Source: Gammaproteobacteria bacterium (lineage in GTDB: Bacteria > Pseudomonadota > Gammaproteobacteria > Steroidobacterales > Steroidobacteraceae). Taken from it: DNA of 64,000 nucleotides. The stretch spans positions 1 through 64,000 of the forward strand of contig JAQGOE010000019.1 of NCBI GenBank assembly GCA_028293725.1, read 5' to 3'. Positions 19,962 to 28,208 of this stretch are shown one piece after another. The notes under the pieces are model-generated. The model did no database searches. It was not told the origin of the DNA and was given only the letters and a program-made list of their open reading frames with translations. Positions within the stretch are counted from its first letter, which is position 1. Every line of letters begins with the position of its first letter. Position numbers and translations under genes: made by a program.

Positions 19962-20642
19962 TTAAAGAATGCTGACAATGCTGCTGAGTGGGACAGTGCC
20001 GTTCTCGGTCGTGACATCGAGCGCCTGGGTCGACGGATCGACTATCACGCTCGTGACCTTGGAGGCGATCAGCGGGGTGAGCTTCGTGTTCGTCAAGCCG
20101 TTGCTGGACGTCGTTGCGATGGTGTACTGTCCCGCCGGCGCGGCTGCGCCGGTGCTGGTGGTGCCGTTCCACGTGAAGTTGGTGAGCCCCGTGTCCGCGG
20201 GCGCGACCTGGAAGGTGTTGATAAGTGAGCCTTTCGAATCCGTGACGGTCACTGTTACGCGTGTGGCGCCCGTTGGGGGGTTTACAGCGCCACTCACCGA
20301 GCCACCGCTGGCGTCCAGCATGGCGGTCGTGCTGGGCGCCAGTACGGTCTGGCCGAGAAGCGCGGCGCCGTTGGCCATCTGGGTGGATTGCAGGCTGGTC
20401 TGCAGGCCCGACAGCGAGGTCTGCATGGACTGCATGCTCGACACCTGGCTCATCTGCTCGAGTTGGCCGAGAAACTGTGTCGGGTCGGTCGGCTGCAGCG
20501 GATTCTGATCCTTCAGCTGTGTGGTAATGAGCTGGAGGAAATCCGCCGGCGTGATGTTCAGCGCGCTGCTGAGGGCGGAGCTGGACGAGCTGTTGCTGTT
20601 ATTGCTCGTGCTCGAGCCGACCGGGTTTGTCGATGATGACAT
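19962..20642 (-). CDS. flgD: Flagellar hook assembly (capping) protein
   Basis: FlgD is the scaffold that caps the growing hook. The 226-residue protein has a Ser/Asn-rich N-terminus, the conserved ADFLQLITTQLKDQNPLQPT motif near 32-51, and C-terminal FlgD Ig-like and tudor-like segments (TFQVAPADTGLTNFTWNGT). The Ser/Asn run at residues 2-25 is unusually long. Confidence 0.95.
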   Translation of the reverse strand: MSSSTNPVGSSTSNNSNSSSSSALSSALNITPADFLQLITTQLKDQNPLQPTDPTQFLGQLEQMSQVSSMQSMQTSLSGLQTSLQSTQMANGAALLGQTVLAPSTTAMLDASGGSVSGAVNPPTGATRVTVTVTDSKGSLINTFQVAPADTGLTNFTWNGTTSTGAAAPAGQYTIATTSSNGLTNTKLTPLIASKVTSVIVDPSTQALDVTTENGTVPLSSIVSIL

Positions 20643-20676
20643 GCGAGACCTCTAACGATCAGATGTTGACGGTGCT

Positions 20677-21117
20677 TCAGGAGCCGAGCTTCAAGGTCGC
20701 GAGCATCAGCTGTTTCGAGGTGTTCATGACCTCGACGTTGTTCTGATAGGCGCGCGAGGCCGAAATCATGTCGGTCATCTCTTCGATGACGTTCACGTTG
20801 GGCGAGTAGATGTTCCCGTCCGCGTTGGCGAGCGGATTGCCCGGCTCGTAGCGCTCGTTTGGCTGCGCCGTGCTTTCCACGATGCCGCGGACACGTACCG
20901 CTGCGCTGCCGGCGTCGGTACCGTTGGCCGTGCCGATGGCCTGCGCAGCCACGGAGGCTTTCACACTTTCAAACACCGGGTGCCGCGCCTTGTAGACCGT
21001 GGAGGGGTCGCCACTGACGCTGTCGGCGTTGGCGAGGTTGCTCGCCACCGTGTTGAGTCGTACCGACTGGGCTGAGATCCCGGAGCCGGCGATATCGAAT
21101 ATCTTGAATGAGGACAT
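20677..21117 (-). CDS. flgC: Flagellar proximal rod protein
   Basis: FlgC is a proximal rod subunit of 146 residues, with ISAQSVRLNTVASNLANADS at the N-terminus and NVIEEMTDMISASRAYQNNV at the C-terminus, the rod-family signature. It is the second gene of the flgB operon. Confidence 0.95.
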   Translation of the reverse strand: MSSFKIFDIAGSGISAQSVRLNTVASNLANADSVSGDPSTVYKARHPVFESVKASVAAQAIGTANGTDAGSAAVRVRGIVESTAQPNERYEPGNPLANADGNIYSPNVNVIEEMTDMISASRAYQNNVEVMNTSKQLMLATLKLGS

Positions 21118-21142
21118 GTCGATTGCTCCTGCGGCCGGGGCC

Positions 21143-21553
21143 TTACTGCCCGGTGATGGCGGTCATGAGATCTTTGAGGCTGCCCGACAGGAAGGTCAGG
21201 GTCGCCTGGTAGCGGACGGTGTTGTCCGCGAACGCCGCCTGCTCCATCTGCGCGTCGACGGTGTTGCCATCGAGCGAGGGAGCGAGCGGGACTCTGTATT
21301 TGAGCGCGCCCGAGGTATCTATGTCGCCGCTGGTCGCGCTGTTGCCTATCTGGTTGGAGGTCGTCGTCGCCAGGGGCAACGCCCCTCCCGGCGCGCCGGC
21401 CTGGGCGAGGGCGGTCTTGAAATCGATGTCCTGCGCCTTGTAGTTAGGCGTATCGACGTTCGCGAGATTCTTCGCGAGCACTTCCATACGCTTCGACTGC
21501 ACTTTGAGTGCGTCTTGCTGTACTCCCAAGTACGAATCCAGGCTGAGTGGCAT
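21143..21553 (-). CDS. flgB: Flagellar proximal rod protein
   Basis: FlgB is a proximal rod subunit. From MPLSLDSYLGVQQDALKVQS at 21553 the product is 136 residues with KNLANVDTPNYKAQDIDF. A longer frame from 21610 is rejected: it would start upstream of the transcription start predicted from the sigma-54 site at 21594-21609, and FlgB homology begins at MPLSL. flgB heads the minus-strand flgBCDEFGHIJKL run. Confidence 0.93.
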   Translation of the reverse strand: MPLSLDSYLGVQQDALKVQSKRMEVLAKNLANVDTPNYKAQDIDFKTALAQAGAPGGALPLATTTSNQIGNSATSGDIDTSGALKYRVPLAPSLDGNTVDAQMEQAAFADNTVRYQATLTFLSGSLKDLMTAITGQ

Positions 21554-21593
21554 GTGCGTGCTTCCGTCAAAAGAATGACTTGGCGAAAGCAAC

Positions 21594-21609
21594 AGCAATA
21601 CGCATGCCA
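21594..21609 (-). promoter_or_regulatory. Sigma-54 (-24/-12) promoter of flgB
   Basis: The minus strand reads TGGCATGCGTATTGCT, one mismatch to TGGCACGN4TTGCW, with GG and GC at correct spacing. The predicted start is near 21583, 30 bp before the flgB ATG. Confidence 0.8.
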
Positions 21610-21720
21610 ATTACGTGGAAGGCCGCTGTGGGCGTTCCAGGGTGCGTTGGGGTGTGAGACGGGTCACGCGGGCGGCAAGAGGCTGCCGCCGGGAGAGCGG
21701 CCGAAAAGCGGCGCGCCAAT

Positions 21721-21736
21721 TGGCCCACCACTTGCA
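21721..21736 (+). promoter_or_regulatory. Sigma-54 (-24/-12) candidate promoter of flgA
   Basis: The plus strand reads TGGCCCACCACTTGCA, two mismatches to the sigma-54 consensus with invariant GG and GC present. The start would fall near 21747, one base before the first flgA ATG at 21748, so the mRNA may be leaderless or translation may begin at 21754. Confidence 0.55.
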
Positions 21737-21747
21737 ACTACCCTGTC

Positions 21748-22476
21748 ATGACAATGAAAGTGACAGAAAGCCGTCGCGCCGCAGTGCTGTTGTTAGCGAC
21801 CTGGCTGGCCGGAACTGTAGCGGTCGTGGCCCAGGACGCCGCCCGTACGGAGTCACCGGAATCGATTCGCGCTGCCGCCGAGTCCTTCGTGAAATCACAG
21901 ATGCCGCGCGACGCGAATGTGGCGAGCGTGACCGCGGGCGCTTTGGACAGCCGTTTACGTCTGGTTCGTTGCACGGAGGGCCTGCAGGCCCAACTTCCGA
22001 CAGGCGCGGCGCTCCAGTCGCGAACCATGGTGGGAGTCGCTTGCCAGGGGCCGGTGCGCTGGAAAGTCTATGTGCCGGTCACGGTCGAGAGCCGCATCAC
22101 GGTTCTCGTTCTCAAACACCCGGTGCCGCGCGATGCGCGCCTCACTATAGAAGATGTGACTGTCGAGTCCCGCAAGGTGACCGGACTCGCCACAGCCTTC
22201 CTCACCGATGTGAGCGATCTGCGGGCGCGCTCGGTGGAGCGGCCGCTGCCCATGGGCGCGACCCTGACCATGGATATGTTCAAACCCGACATGGTGATCC
22301 GCCATGGCCAGGAGGTCACGTTGGTCGCCGCGGGTGGCGGGATCGAAGTACGCGCGGCCGGCAGGGCTCTTGCGGACGCAGCAGGGGGCACACGGCTCAA
22401 GGTACAGAATCTGAGCTCCCTGAAAGTGGTGGAGGGAGTGGTGGAAGGACCCGATCTGGTGAGGGTGGCGCAATGA
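21748..22476 (+). CDS. flgA: P-ring assembly chaperone FlgA
   Basis: FlgA is a periplasmic chaperone for P-ring (FlgI) assembly. The 242-residue precursor has a Sec signal (hydrophobic LLLATWLAGTVAVVA, cleavage near residue 28) and a C-terminal SAF-like domain with HPVPRDARLTIEDV and GATLTMDMFKPDMVIRHGQ. ATGs occur at 21748 and 21754; either fits. No Shine-Dalgarno is visible, in line with a sigma-54 start almost at the ATG. It is divergent from flgB. Confidence 0.92.
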   Translation: MTMKVTESRRAAVLLLATWLAGTVAVVAQDAARTESPESIRAAAESFVKSQMPRDANVASVTAGALDSRLRLVRCTEGLQAQLPTGAALQSRTMVGVACQGPVRWKVYVPVTVESRITVLVLKHPVPRDARLTIEDVTVESRKVTGLATAFLTDVSDLRARSVERPLPMGATLTMDMFKPDMVIRHGQEVTLVAAGGGIEVRAAGRALADAAGGTRLKVQNLSSLKVVEGVVEGPDLVRVAQ

Positions 22477-22503
22477 TCCCTGTCGGGAATCTGAGACGGC
22501 CAC

Positions 22504-22530
22504 TACAGTTCTGGCGAACCCGGTCGATAA
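22504..22530 (+). promoter_or_regulatory. Sigma-28 (FliA) promoter of the first flgM
   Basis: The plus strand reads TACAGTTC-N11-GTCGATAA, 6 of 8 and 7 of 8 matches to the FliA consensus with exact spacing. The predicted start near 22537 leaves about 27 nt before the GTG of flgM. Confidence 0.7.
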
Positions 22531-22563
22531 CCAGTTCGCAGTACGAGACACGGGGAGCCGCCA

Positions 22564-22890
22564 GTGACCAACACAATTGATAGTTTCCAGGGGAACGGCC
22601 CCACATCGGGGGCGACGAACCGTACCCCGCAATCCGCTCGGGACAACACCTCGCCCGCCACGACCGGCAATCCGCCGCAGTCGGGTGGCAATGAAGAGGT
22701 GCAGATCACCAGCACGGCCGCGCAACTCGCCAGCCTCGGGCAGAAACTGAGCTCGATGCCGGCGGTCGACCAGAATCGCGTCGCGCGTATCACGCAGTCG
22801 CTCGCGGATGGTAGCTACAGCATTTCGGCGGAGAAGATCGCCAGCGGACTATTGCAGTCCGACCACGCGCTGGCGCAGATGGGCTTATAA
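22564..22890 (+). CDS. flgM: Anti-sigma-28 factor FlgM, copy 1
   Basis: FlgM holds FliA inactive until it is exported through the finished hook. The 108-residue product starts at GTG after a GGGGAG. It has a disordered N-terminus and the C-terminal sigma-binding region (about 50-100: TSTAAQLASLGQKLSS, VARITQSLADGSYSISAEKI). A paralogue lies at 23546. A sigma-28 promoter precedes it, the usual autoregulatory arrangement. Confidence 0.93.
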   Translation: MTNTIDSFQGNGPTSGATNRTPQSARDNTSPATTGNPPQSGGNEEVQITSTAAQLASLGQKLSSMPAVDQNRVARITQSLADGSYSISAEKIASGLLQSDHALAQMGL

Positions 22891-22904
22891 AAGAGAGTTG
22901 AGGT

Positions 22905-23390
22905 ATGGATCAGGCACAGTGTTGCGAGAAGATGGGCAAGCTGATCACCGAGGAATCCACGGGCCTGGCCCAGCTCATGGACCTGCTCGAGCACGAGCAC
23001 GGCCTGCTGCTGGCCGGTGACGCGGTAGCCCTCGGGACGGCCATCAATGAGCGCCAGCGCTGTGTCGCACGAATTGCCCGCGTGGACGATGAGCGCCGCG
23101 CCCTGTGCCACGCCCGAAATTATTCCCTCGACGCCCCGGGGCTGGAGAGCCTGCTGCGCTGGTGCGATCCAGCCGGAACACTGTCCACCCGCTGGGCCGA
23201 ATGCGCCGCCGCGGCCGCGCGTTGCCGCATGCTCAATGATCGCAACGGGGCCCTGGTGGGAACGCAGCTTCAGCACGTCCGGGCCCGGCTGGGGACTCTC
23301 ATCCAGTCCGGCCGCGAGACGCTCACTTACCGTCGCAATGGTGCCTACGGCCAGGGTACGGTCGGCCGGATGCTGGCCACCGAGGCCTGA
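22905..23390 (+). CDS. flgN: Flagellar export chaperone FlgN, copy 1
   Basis: FlgN is the chaperone of FlgK and FlgL. The 161-residue helical protein starts MDQAQCCEKMGKLITEESTG and has the FlgN pattern LAQLMDLLEHEHGLLLAGD and LNDRNGALVGTQLQHVRARL. It lies 14 bp after flgM copy 1. The aligned WCDPAGTL motif recurs as WCDPQGTL in copy 2, showing common origin. Confidence 0.9.
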   Translation: MDQAQCCEKMGKLITEESTGLAQLMDLLEHEHGLLLAGDAVALGTAINERQRCVARIARVDDERRALCHARNYSLDAPGLESLLRWCDPAGTLSTRWAECAAAAARCRMLNDRNGALVGTQLQHVRARLGTLIQSGRETLTYRRNGAYGQGTVGRMLATEA

Positions 23391-23400
23391 CCCGACTCGC

Positions 23401-23439
23401 CGCGGCGCGTTATGACCGTCATGCGGTCAGCGCGCCGCG
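23401..23439 (+). terminator. Strong hairpin after flgN copy 1 (probable terminator)
   Basis: A 9-bp GC stem (CGCGGCGCG pairs with CGCGCCGCG) encloses an inner TGACCG/CGGTCA stem. It lies 10 bp after the flgN stop and before the next promoter. No long T-run follows at once; TTTT occurs about 34 bp on. Confidence 0.45.
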
Positions 23440-23488
23440 TTGCATAACGCACCGCCGTCATACGGTGACGTGATTTTGATCTCAGCCC

Positions 23489-23515
23489 TAAAGTTCTCCC
23501 GATGGCGGCCGCTAC
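23489..23515 (+). promoter_or_regulatory. Sigma-28 (FliA) promoter of the second flgM
   Basis: The plus strand reads TAAAGTTC-N11-GCCGCTAC, 7 of 8 and 6 of 8 matches to the FliA consensus with exact spacing. The start near 23522 gives a leader of about 24 nt with CAGGAGAG. Confidence 0.75.
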
Positions 23516-23545
23516 AGCAGGTAGTGAAGTCCCAGGAGAGTTCCT

Positions 23546-23911
23546 GTGTCGAGCAAAATCGGTGGATTCGCCGGCAGTAGTCCGACCGCCCCAGTAGGCG
23601 CCGGCCGTGCCGTGCAGCGTCCGCAGGACGCAGCCGCCGGCGGTGCCCAAAGCTCTGACGCGTCGTCCGGCGGGAACCAGGACAACGTCCAGATTACGGG
23701 GGTCGCCCGACAGCTCGCTTCCCTCGAGCAGGCGGTTCGTGATGCCCCCGTGGTGAATAGCTCCCGGGTGGCCCAGATCAGCAGCTCGATTGAGCAGGGG
23801 ACCTATACGGTCAACGCCCAGGGCATCGCCGACAAGCTCGTGCAGATGGAGAAGGAGCTCGCGCACCTGGGGAATCAACATCAGCCCGAAGCGGAATCTG
23901 ACGCGGAATAG
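23546..23911 (+). CDS. flgM: Anti-sigma-28 factor FlgM, copy 2
   Basis: A second FlgM of 121 residues starting at GTG after CAGGAGAG. The C-terminal sigma-binding region is preserved (VQITGVARQLASLEQAVRDA, VAQISSSIEQGTYTVNAQGI), aligned with copy 1 (VQITSTAAQLASLGQKLSS). It has an extra acidic tail after residue 105 and a different Gly/Ala-rich N-terminus, so the copies have diverged well beyond a recent duplication. It has its own sigma-28 promoter and is followed 5 bp later by a second flgN. Confidence 0.9.
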   Translation: MSSKIGGFAGSSPTAPVGAGRAVQRPQDAAAGGAQSSDASSGGNQDNVQITGVARQLASLEQAVRDAPVVNSSRVAQISSSIEQGTYTVNAQGIADKLVQMEKELAHLGNQHQPEAESDAE

Positions 23912-23916
23912 CCGTC

Positions 23917-24414
23917 GTGGACGCCAATGCCCTGGACCGGGACGTCTGCCGCGAACACCTTGCAGAGGTGCTCGCCGAAGAGGCAGCCCTGTTGGGTGAG
24001 CTGCGCACTCTCCTCGAGCGCGAATACGAAGTACTGGGCACCAAAGACGCTATCGCAGTGGAGCAGACCGTTCTCGCCCGCCAGGAGCGCGTAGGCGCTC
24101 TCGCCCGCGTCGAAGAGCACCGCCGCCGCCTTTGCAGCCTCCACGGTTACTCCGCCGACTACGCGGGCCTCGAGGGCCTCTTAGTCTGGTGCGACCCCCA
24201 GGGGACGTTGGTTTCGCGCCTGCGCGAATGTGCCAAGCGTGCCGCCGATTGCCGCGATCTGAACGAGCGCAACGGAACGCTGGTGGCCGCGAAGTTGAAG
24301 CGTGTGGAGGGTTTGTTAGGAGCGCTGACAGGGCGTACCAGCTCGGCCGACACCTATAACGCGAATGGCTCGAACGCACCGACGCGCCCGGGCCGCGTGT
24401 TAGGCGCCGCCTGA
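23917..24414 (+). CDS. flgN: Flagellar export chaperone FlgN, copy 2
   Basis: A second FlgN-like chaperone of 165 residues starting at GTG. Key segments mirror copy 1: LRTLLEREYEVLGTKDAIAV, LLVWCDPQGTLVSRLRECA and LNERNGTLVAAKLKRVEGLL. The two may share FlgK and FlgL, or serve different clients; the sequence does not decide. The tail is Asn/Arg-rich. A strong hairpin follows. Confidence 0.87.
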   Translation: MDANALDRDVCREHLAEVLAEEAALLGELRTLLEREYEVLGTKDAIAVEQTVLARQERVGALARVEEHRRRLCSLHGYSADYAGLEGLLVWCDPQGTLVSRLRECAKRAADCRDLNERNGTLVAAKLKRVEGLLGALTGRTSSADTYNANGSNAPTRPGRVLGAA

Positions 24415-24452
24415 TGATCTGAGCCGCTCAAGACCCGAACCGGCATACTATT

Positions 24453-24482
24453 CGCGAGAAAAAGCCACGCCTTTTTCTCGCG
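24453..24482. terminator. Bidirectional terminator between flgN copy 2 and the HDOD genes
   Basis: A perfect 12-bp inverted repeat (CGCGAGAAAAAG, loop CCACGC, CTTTTTCTCGCG) lies between convergent genes. Each strand carries a run of five T within its 3' arm, which suits termination from both sides. Confidence 0.65.
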
Positions 24483-24541
24483 TGCGGTCACAGCTCTAGG
24501 CGCGCTCGCGGCAATCGCGGCACGCGAGTGCCGCCAATAGA

Positions 24542-25441
24542 TCAATGGCCTAGCGCGTCGCGCAGCGCTGCCAGCTCCTGCGCCGATTCCTTCAGGAACG
24601 TATCGCAGGCCGCATAGTCCAGACGCAGTCGTTGCAGGGGCTTTGAGCACTGAGTCTGCGCCTGCAATACCGCCGGCTCACCCTGCAGATCCGCGAGGAT
24701 CGTGGCGACTACCAACACGTCGGCGAGATTCGCCGTGCCGCGGGTCTCGCGATCGAAATTCTCCGAGTCGTGCACCGCCTGGACGATCTCATCGGCGATG
24801 CCCCAGTTCTCCAGCAGTGCCGCCGCAATACTCAGGTGCCAGTCGTGCTCGATCGTCTGGTAGGTGAGGGGGTCGGCAAACAGTGAGGGATGGCGGCTCG
24901 CGCGCGTCAGAATGTAGAGGCGGCCTATTCCCTGCAGCAGGCCGGCGAGCATGGCGGTGTCCGCGCTGACACTCGTCAAGCGGCGCGCGACCGCGTAGCT
25001 CAGAGCCGCAACCTGTACGCCGTGGCGCCAGAGCACGCCGAGCTGCTTTTCCAGGCCTTTCAGTGCGGGCGCTTCTTTCAACTGCTGGATGGCGAAGGCA
25101 ATCGTCGCGGAACGCACGGTGTCGAGTCCCACTCGGGCGACCGCGGCACGCAGATCCATGACCTTGGCCCCACCGGGATTCAGGGCCGCGGAGTTCGCCA
25201 TCCGCACGAGCTGCGTGGCGAGCACCGGCTCGCTGCCAATGACACGCACGATGCGCGGGGCATCGGAGGATTCATCGGCCAACACTTTTTGCACACGCAT
25301 CACAATGTGCGGAAATCCGGGCAGCTCGACTTTGCCGCCCGAGAGCTCGGCCGCGAGCGCCTGCACAAAGGTGAAAGCGACGTTGTTGTCCTCAGTGGAG
25401 GACTTGGTGTCGCCGGGCCTTATGGAAGCTGATGCGTTCAC
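24542..25441 (-). CDS. HDOD-domain protein, copy 2
   Basis: A 299-residue protein starting at GTG. It has one HDOD domain (about residues 35-235), a catalytically doubtful HD-superfamily fold linked to signalling; visible segments are GKVELPGFPHIVMRVQKVL, ANSAALNPGG, AMLAGLLQGIGRLYILTRAS and ALLENWGIADEIVQAV. The HD metal ligands are not evident. A C-terminal helical tail follows. It is a tandem paralogue of the gene just upstream and their stop and start codons abut. HDOD proteins often sit in motility or c-di-GMP networks; the role here is unknown. Confidence 0.85.
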   Translation of the reverse strand: MNASASIRPGDTKSSTEDNNVAFTFVQALAAELSGGKVELPGFPHIVMRVQKVLADESSDAPRIVRVIGSEPVLATQLVRMANSAALNPGGAKVMDLRAAVARVGLDTVRSATIAFAIQQLKEAPALKGLEKQLGVLWRHGVQVAALSYAVARRLTSVSADTAMLAGLLQGIGRLYILTRASRHPSLFADPLTYQTIEHDWHLSIAAALLENWGIADEIVQAVHDSENFDRETRGTANLADVLVVATILADLQGEPAVLQAQTQCSKPLQRLRLDYAACDTFLKESAQELAALRDALGH

Positions 25442-26326
25442 TCAAACTCCGAGCGCCTGCCTCAGGGCGTCAATTTCGTGCTCCGATTCGTCGATGAGCT
25501 TCTCGTAGCTGGCGCGGTCGATATTCATGCGCTTGCAGGCGGCGACGTCGTGCATGTTGATTTCGAGCGATTCCGGGTGCTCTTTGAAAGCGGCGAGGAG
25601 GTTGCCCACGGTGAGCACATCCGTCAGGTCCACCGGGCCGCTGTGCACGCGCTCCAGGTCCTCGTAGTCGCTCACGGCGACGACGATTTCCTCGGCCATG
25701 TCCCAGTTCTCCAGCAGCGCCTTCGCCACCGGGCTGTGCCAGTCGCGCACGATCTGGTTATAGGTCGCCTGGTCGGCGAACAGGGCCGGGTGTTTGCTGG
25801 AGCGGGTGAGGATGTATAACTTGCCGATCCCGTGCAGCAGGCCGGCGAGCATGCCGGTGTCCGGGTTGACCTTGCTGTAGCGCTTCGCAACAGCGTGTGA
25901 CATCGCCGCCACGGCGGCGCTGCTCTTCCACAGGTCGTCGAGCGGCTTCTCCAGGCCTTTCAGGGAATCGACTTTCTTCAGCTGCGACATCGCGAAGGCA
26001 ATTGCTGCACTGCGGACCATGTTGTGGCCCATGCGATTGATGGCGGTACGCAGATCGTTGATCGGCTTCCCGGTGAAGTTGAGCGCCGCTGAGTTGGCAA
26101 TCTGCATGAGACGCGCGGCCAGCGCCGGCTCCGAGCCGACGACGCGTACCACCTGTTCCTGGGTGACCTCCTCGTCGCCCAGCACTTTTCGGACACGCAG
26201 TGCGATATCCGGAAAGCTGGGAAGGTCGACCTTGCCCCTGGATAGCTCGGAGGCCAACGCCTGCACGAAAGCGAACGCTTCCGCGTCGACGGTGCTCTTC
26301 TGGGCTTGGGCAGCAGCGGTATTCAT
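25442..26326 (-). CDS. HDOD-domain protein, copy 1
   Basis: A 294-residue paralogue of the next gene: GKVDLPSFPDIALRVRKVL, ANSAALNFTGK, GMLAGLLHGIGKLYILTRSS (retaining a His absent from the paralogue's GLLQG) and ALLENWDMAEEIVVAV. AGAGGG precedes the ATG. A sigma-28-like site lies just upstream, so the pair may belong to the FliA regulon. It sits between flgMN and the cheBDR genes, which suggests a motility or chemotaxis role, not shown by sequence. Confidence 0.85.
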   Translation of the reverse strand: MNTAAAQAQKSTVDAEAFAFVQALASELSRGKVDLPSFPDIALRVRKVLGDEEVTQEQVVRVVGSEPALAARLMQIANSAALNFTGKPINDLRTAINRMGHNMVRSAAIAFAMSQLKKVDSLKGLEKPLDDLWKSSAAVAAMSHAVAKRYSKVNPDTGMLAGLLHGIGKLYILTRSSKHPALFADQATYNQIVRDWHSPVAKALLENWDMAEEIVVAVSDYEDLERVHSGPVDLTDVLTVGNLLAAFKEHPESLEINMHDVAACKRMNIDRASYEKLIDESEHEIDALRQALGV

Positions 26327-26345
26327 CGGGTTCCCTCTTGAATCG

Positions 26346-26372
26346 GTAGCGGCTCATCCTCCGTCCACTTGA
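26346..26372 (-). promoter_or_regulatory. Sigma-28-type candidate promoter of the HDOD pair
   Basis: The minus strand reads TCAAGTGG-N11-GCCGCTAC, 5 of 8 and 6 of 8 matches. The -10 is identical to that of the second flgM promoter. The start would be near 26339, leaving only about 13 nt that just include the Shine-Dalgarno sequence. Confidence 0.45.
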
Positions 26373-26393
26373 GAACTAAGTCCCGTAACCGGT

Positions 26394-27536
26394 TCACGCC
26401 TCGCGTGCGTCGCGGGTGATATCCATCGCGTCGGCCAGGGAGAGGATCTTTCCTGCCACATTTTCGAGCGGCAGGACGTACTGCGCGGCCCCCAGGGTGA
26501 CCGCTTCGCCAGGCATTCCCCAGACCACGCTCGTCGCCTCGTCCTGCGCGATCGTGCGGCTGCCCGCGTCGAGCATCTCCTTCAAACCGCGGGCGCCGTC
26601 TTTGCCCATGCCGGTCAGGATGGCGCCGATGGCGTTGCGACCGGCGTTCTGTGCGACCGAGCGGAACAGGACGTCCACCGAGGGCTTATGCCGGTTTACG
26701 GGCACACCATCGTCGAGACGACAGACATAGCGCGCGCCATCGCGCACGACCAGGAGGTGCTTGTCCCCCGGTGCGATGTAGGCATGCCCGGCCAGAACCT
26801 GCTGCCCGTCCTCCGCCTCGTACACGGTGACCTGGCAGCAGTCGTTCATTCGCTTCGCGAACGGGCCGCTGAAGGCCTTCGGAATATGTTGGGCAATGAC
26901 CACGCCGGGCGTATCCGGCGGTAGCCGCATGAGGACTTCCTTGATCGCCTCGGTGCCGCCGGTGGAGGCGCCGATCGCGATGATGCGATCCGTGGTACGC
27001 AGCTGTTTGGGCGGCGGAGCCTTGCGCAACACCGCGTCGGTGCTGTGCGCCGCCTTGGCGGTGATCATCGCGGCGCGCTGCGGATCGAGAGCCCGCACGC
27101 TGGCCTTGGAGGCCGCCCGGATCTTCTCGATGAGCTCGTCGCCGTAGTCCTTCAGCGTCGCGGCGAGATCGATCTTCGGCTTCGACAGGTAATCCACCGC
27201 GCCGAGGGCGAGCGCGTCCAACGTAACATCCGCGCCGCGCTCGGTGAGGGACGAGACCATGACGACCGGCATCGGGCGCAGTCGCATGAGGTTCTTCAGG
27301 AAGGTGATGCCGTCCATTTTCGGCATCTCGACGTCCAGTGTCAGGACGTCGGGGTTGAGCGCTTTGATCTTCTCGCGCGCGATGTGCGCGTCGCTCGCGA
27401 CACCGACGACCTCGATGCCCGGGTCCGCCTTGAGAATGTCGGTGAGCAGACTGCGCACCAGCGCGGAGTCGTCGACGATGAGAACTTTGATCCGGCGCCC
27501 TGCGGCGCTGGCGGATGCGGCTGTTGTGCTGTTCAT
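26394..27536 (-). CDS. cheB: Chemotaxis protein-glutamate methylesterase/deamidase
   Basis: CheB removes methyl groups from receptors when phosphorylated by CheA. The 380-residue chain has an N-terminal receiver (phospho-acceptor Asp68 in [12 protein letters not shown]) and a C-terminal esterase with Ser191 in GASTGGTEA, the His of [10 protein letters not shown] and the Asp of [10 protein letters not shown]. It ends the cheR-cheD-cheB run. Confidence 0.97.
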   Translation of the reverse strand: MNSTTAASASAAGRRIKVLIVDDSALVRSLLTDILKADPGIEVVGVASDAHIAREKIKALNPDVLTLDVEMPKMDGITFLKNLMRLRPMPVVMVSSLTERGADVTLDALALGAVDYLSKPKIDLAATLKDYGDELIEKIRAASKASVRALDPQRAAMITAKAAHSTDAVLRKAPPPKQLRTTDRIIAIGASTGGTEAIKEVLMRLPPDTPGVVIAQHIPKAFSGPFAKRMNDCCQVTVYEAEDGQQVLAGHAYIAPGDKHLLVVRDGARYVCRLDDGVPVNRHKPSVDVLFRSVAQNAGRNAIGAILTGMGKDGARGLKEMLDAGSRTIAQDEATSVVWGMPGEAVTLGAAQYVLPLENVAGKILSLADAMDITRDAREA

Positions 27537-27547
27537 ATGGGTTGCGC

Positions 27548-28207
27548 CTATTCGAACAGATCGACGTCGCCGCCGTCCGTAGCCTGCTTCTTGAGACTGT
27601 CGCGGTACAACTGCTCGTGGTGACTGATGGTGCGGTTCTCTACCTGCGGCAGCTTGCGCAGCTTGCAGCGCCCGCTGGCCGGAAAGTAGATCACCTTGCG
27701 AGGTTGCGTGCCGCCCATGTCTTCGGCTGCGATGCGCAGCCCTTCGAGCTGTATGTAGCTCTTGATGAAATCGATGTTGCGCTCGCCGACGTCCGTCATC
27801 CCTGCCAGGATACGGCCGCCGCCGAAGAGTTTGATCTCCAGCCGCTCGCGCGTCGCGCCCAGCTTGAGCAGATCGTTGATCAGGCTTTCCATCGCGTACG
27901 AGCCGTAACGGGTGGCGAGTCCCACGGCGGGATCGAGCCAGTTGTTGGGTCCGACGGATTTGTCTTCCGGGAGCATGAAGTGATTCATGCCACCCACGTT
28001 GATGCGCGGATCGCGGATACAGGCGGAAATGCAGGAGCCCAGCACTGTACTGACCGCCTCGTCGCCCTTGGTCACGTAATACTCACCGGGCAGGATTTTC
28101 ACGGCCCAGCGCTCGTTGTCCGGATCCCAGTGACGCGTCATGTGCGAAAACGCCGGCAGCATCGGGCCCGGCTCGACAGGTGCGGTGCGGTTGAGAAAAG
28201 CGCTCAT
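27548..28207 (-). CDS. cheD: Chemoreceptor glutamine deamidase CheD
   Basis: CheD deamidates receptor glutamines and can bind CheC or CheY-type partners. The 219-residue protein has the active-site segments [15 protein letters not shown] (Cys) and [11 protein letters not shown] (His). It ends GGDVDLFE, a short acidic-hydrophobic tail also seen at the end of the CheZ-like protein at 29091. It lies between cheR and cheB. Confidence 0.94.
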   Translation of the reverse strand: MSAFLNRTAPVEPGPMLPAFSHMTRHWDPDNERWAVKILPGEYYVTKGDEAVSTVLGSCISACIRDPRINVGGMNHFMLPEDKSVGPNNWLDPAVGLATRYGSYAMESLINDLLKLGATRERLEIKLFGGGRILAGMTDVGERNIDFIKSYIQLEGLRIAAEDMGGTQPRKVIYFPASGRCKLRKLPQVENRTISHHEQLYRDSLKKQATDGGDVDLFE

Positions 28208-28208
28208 G

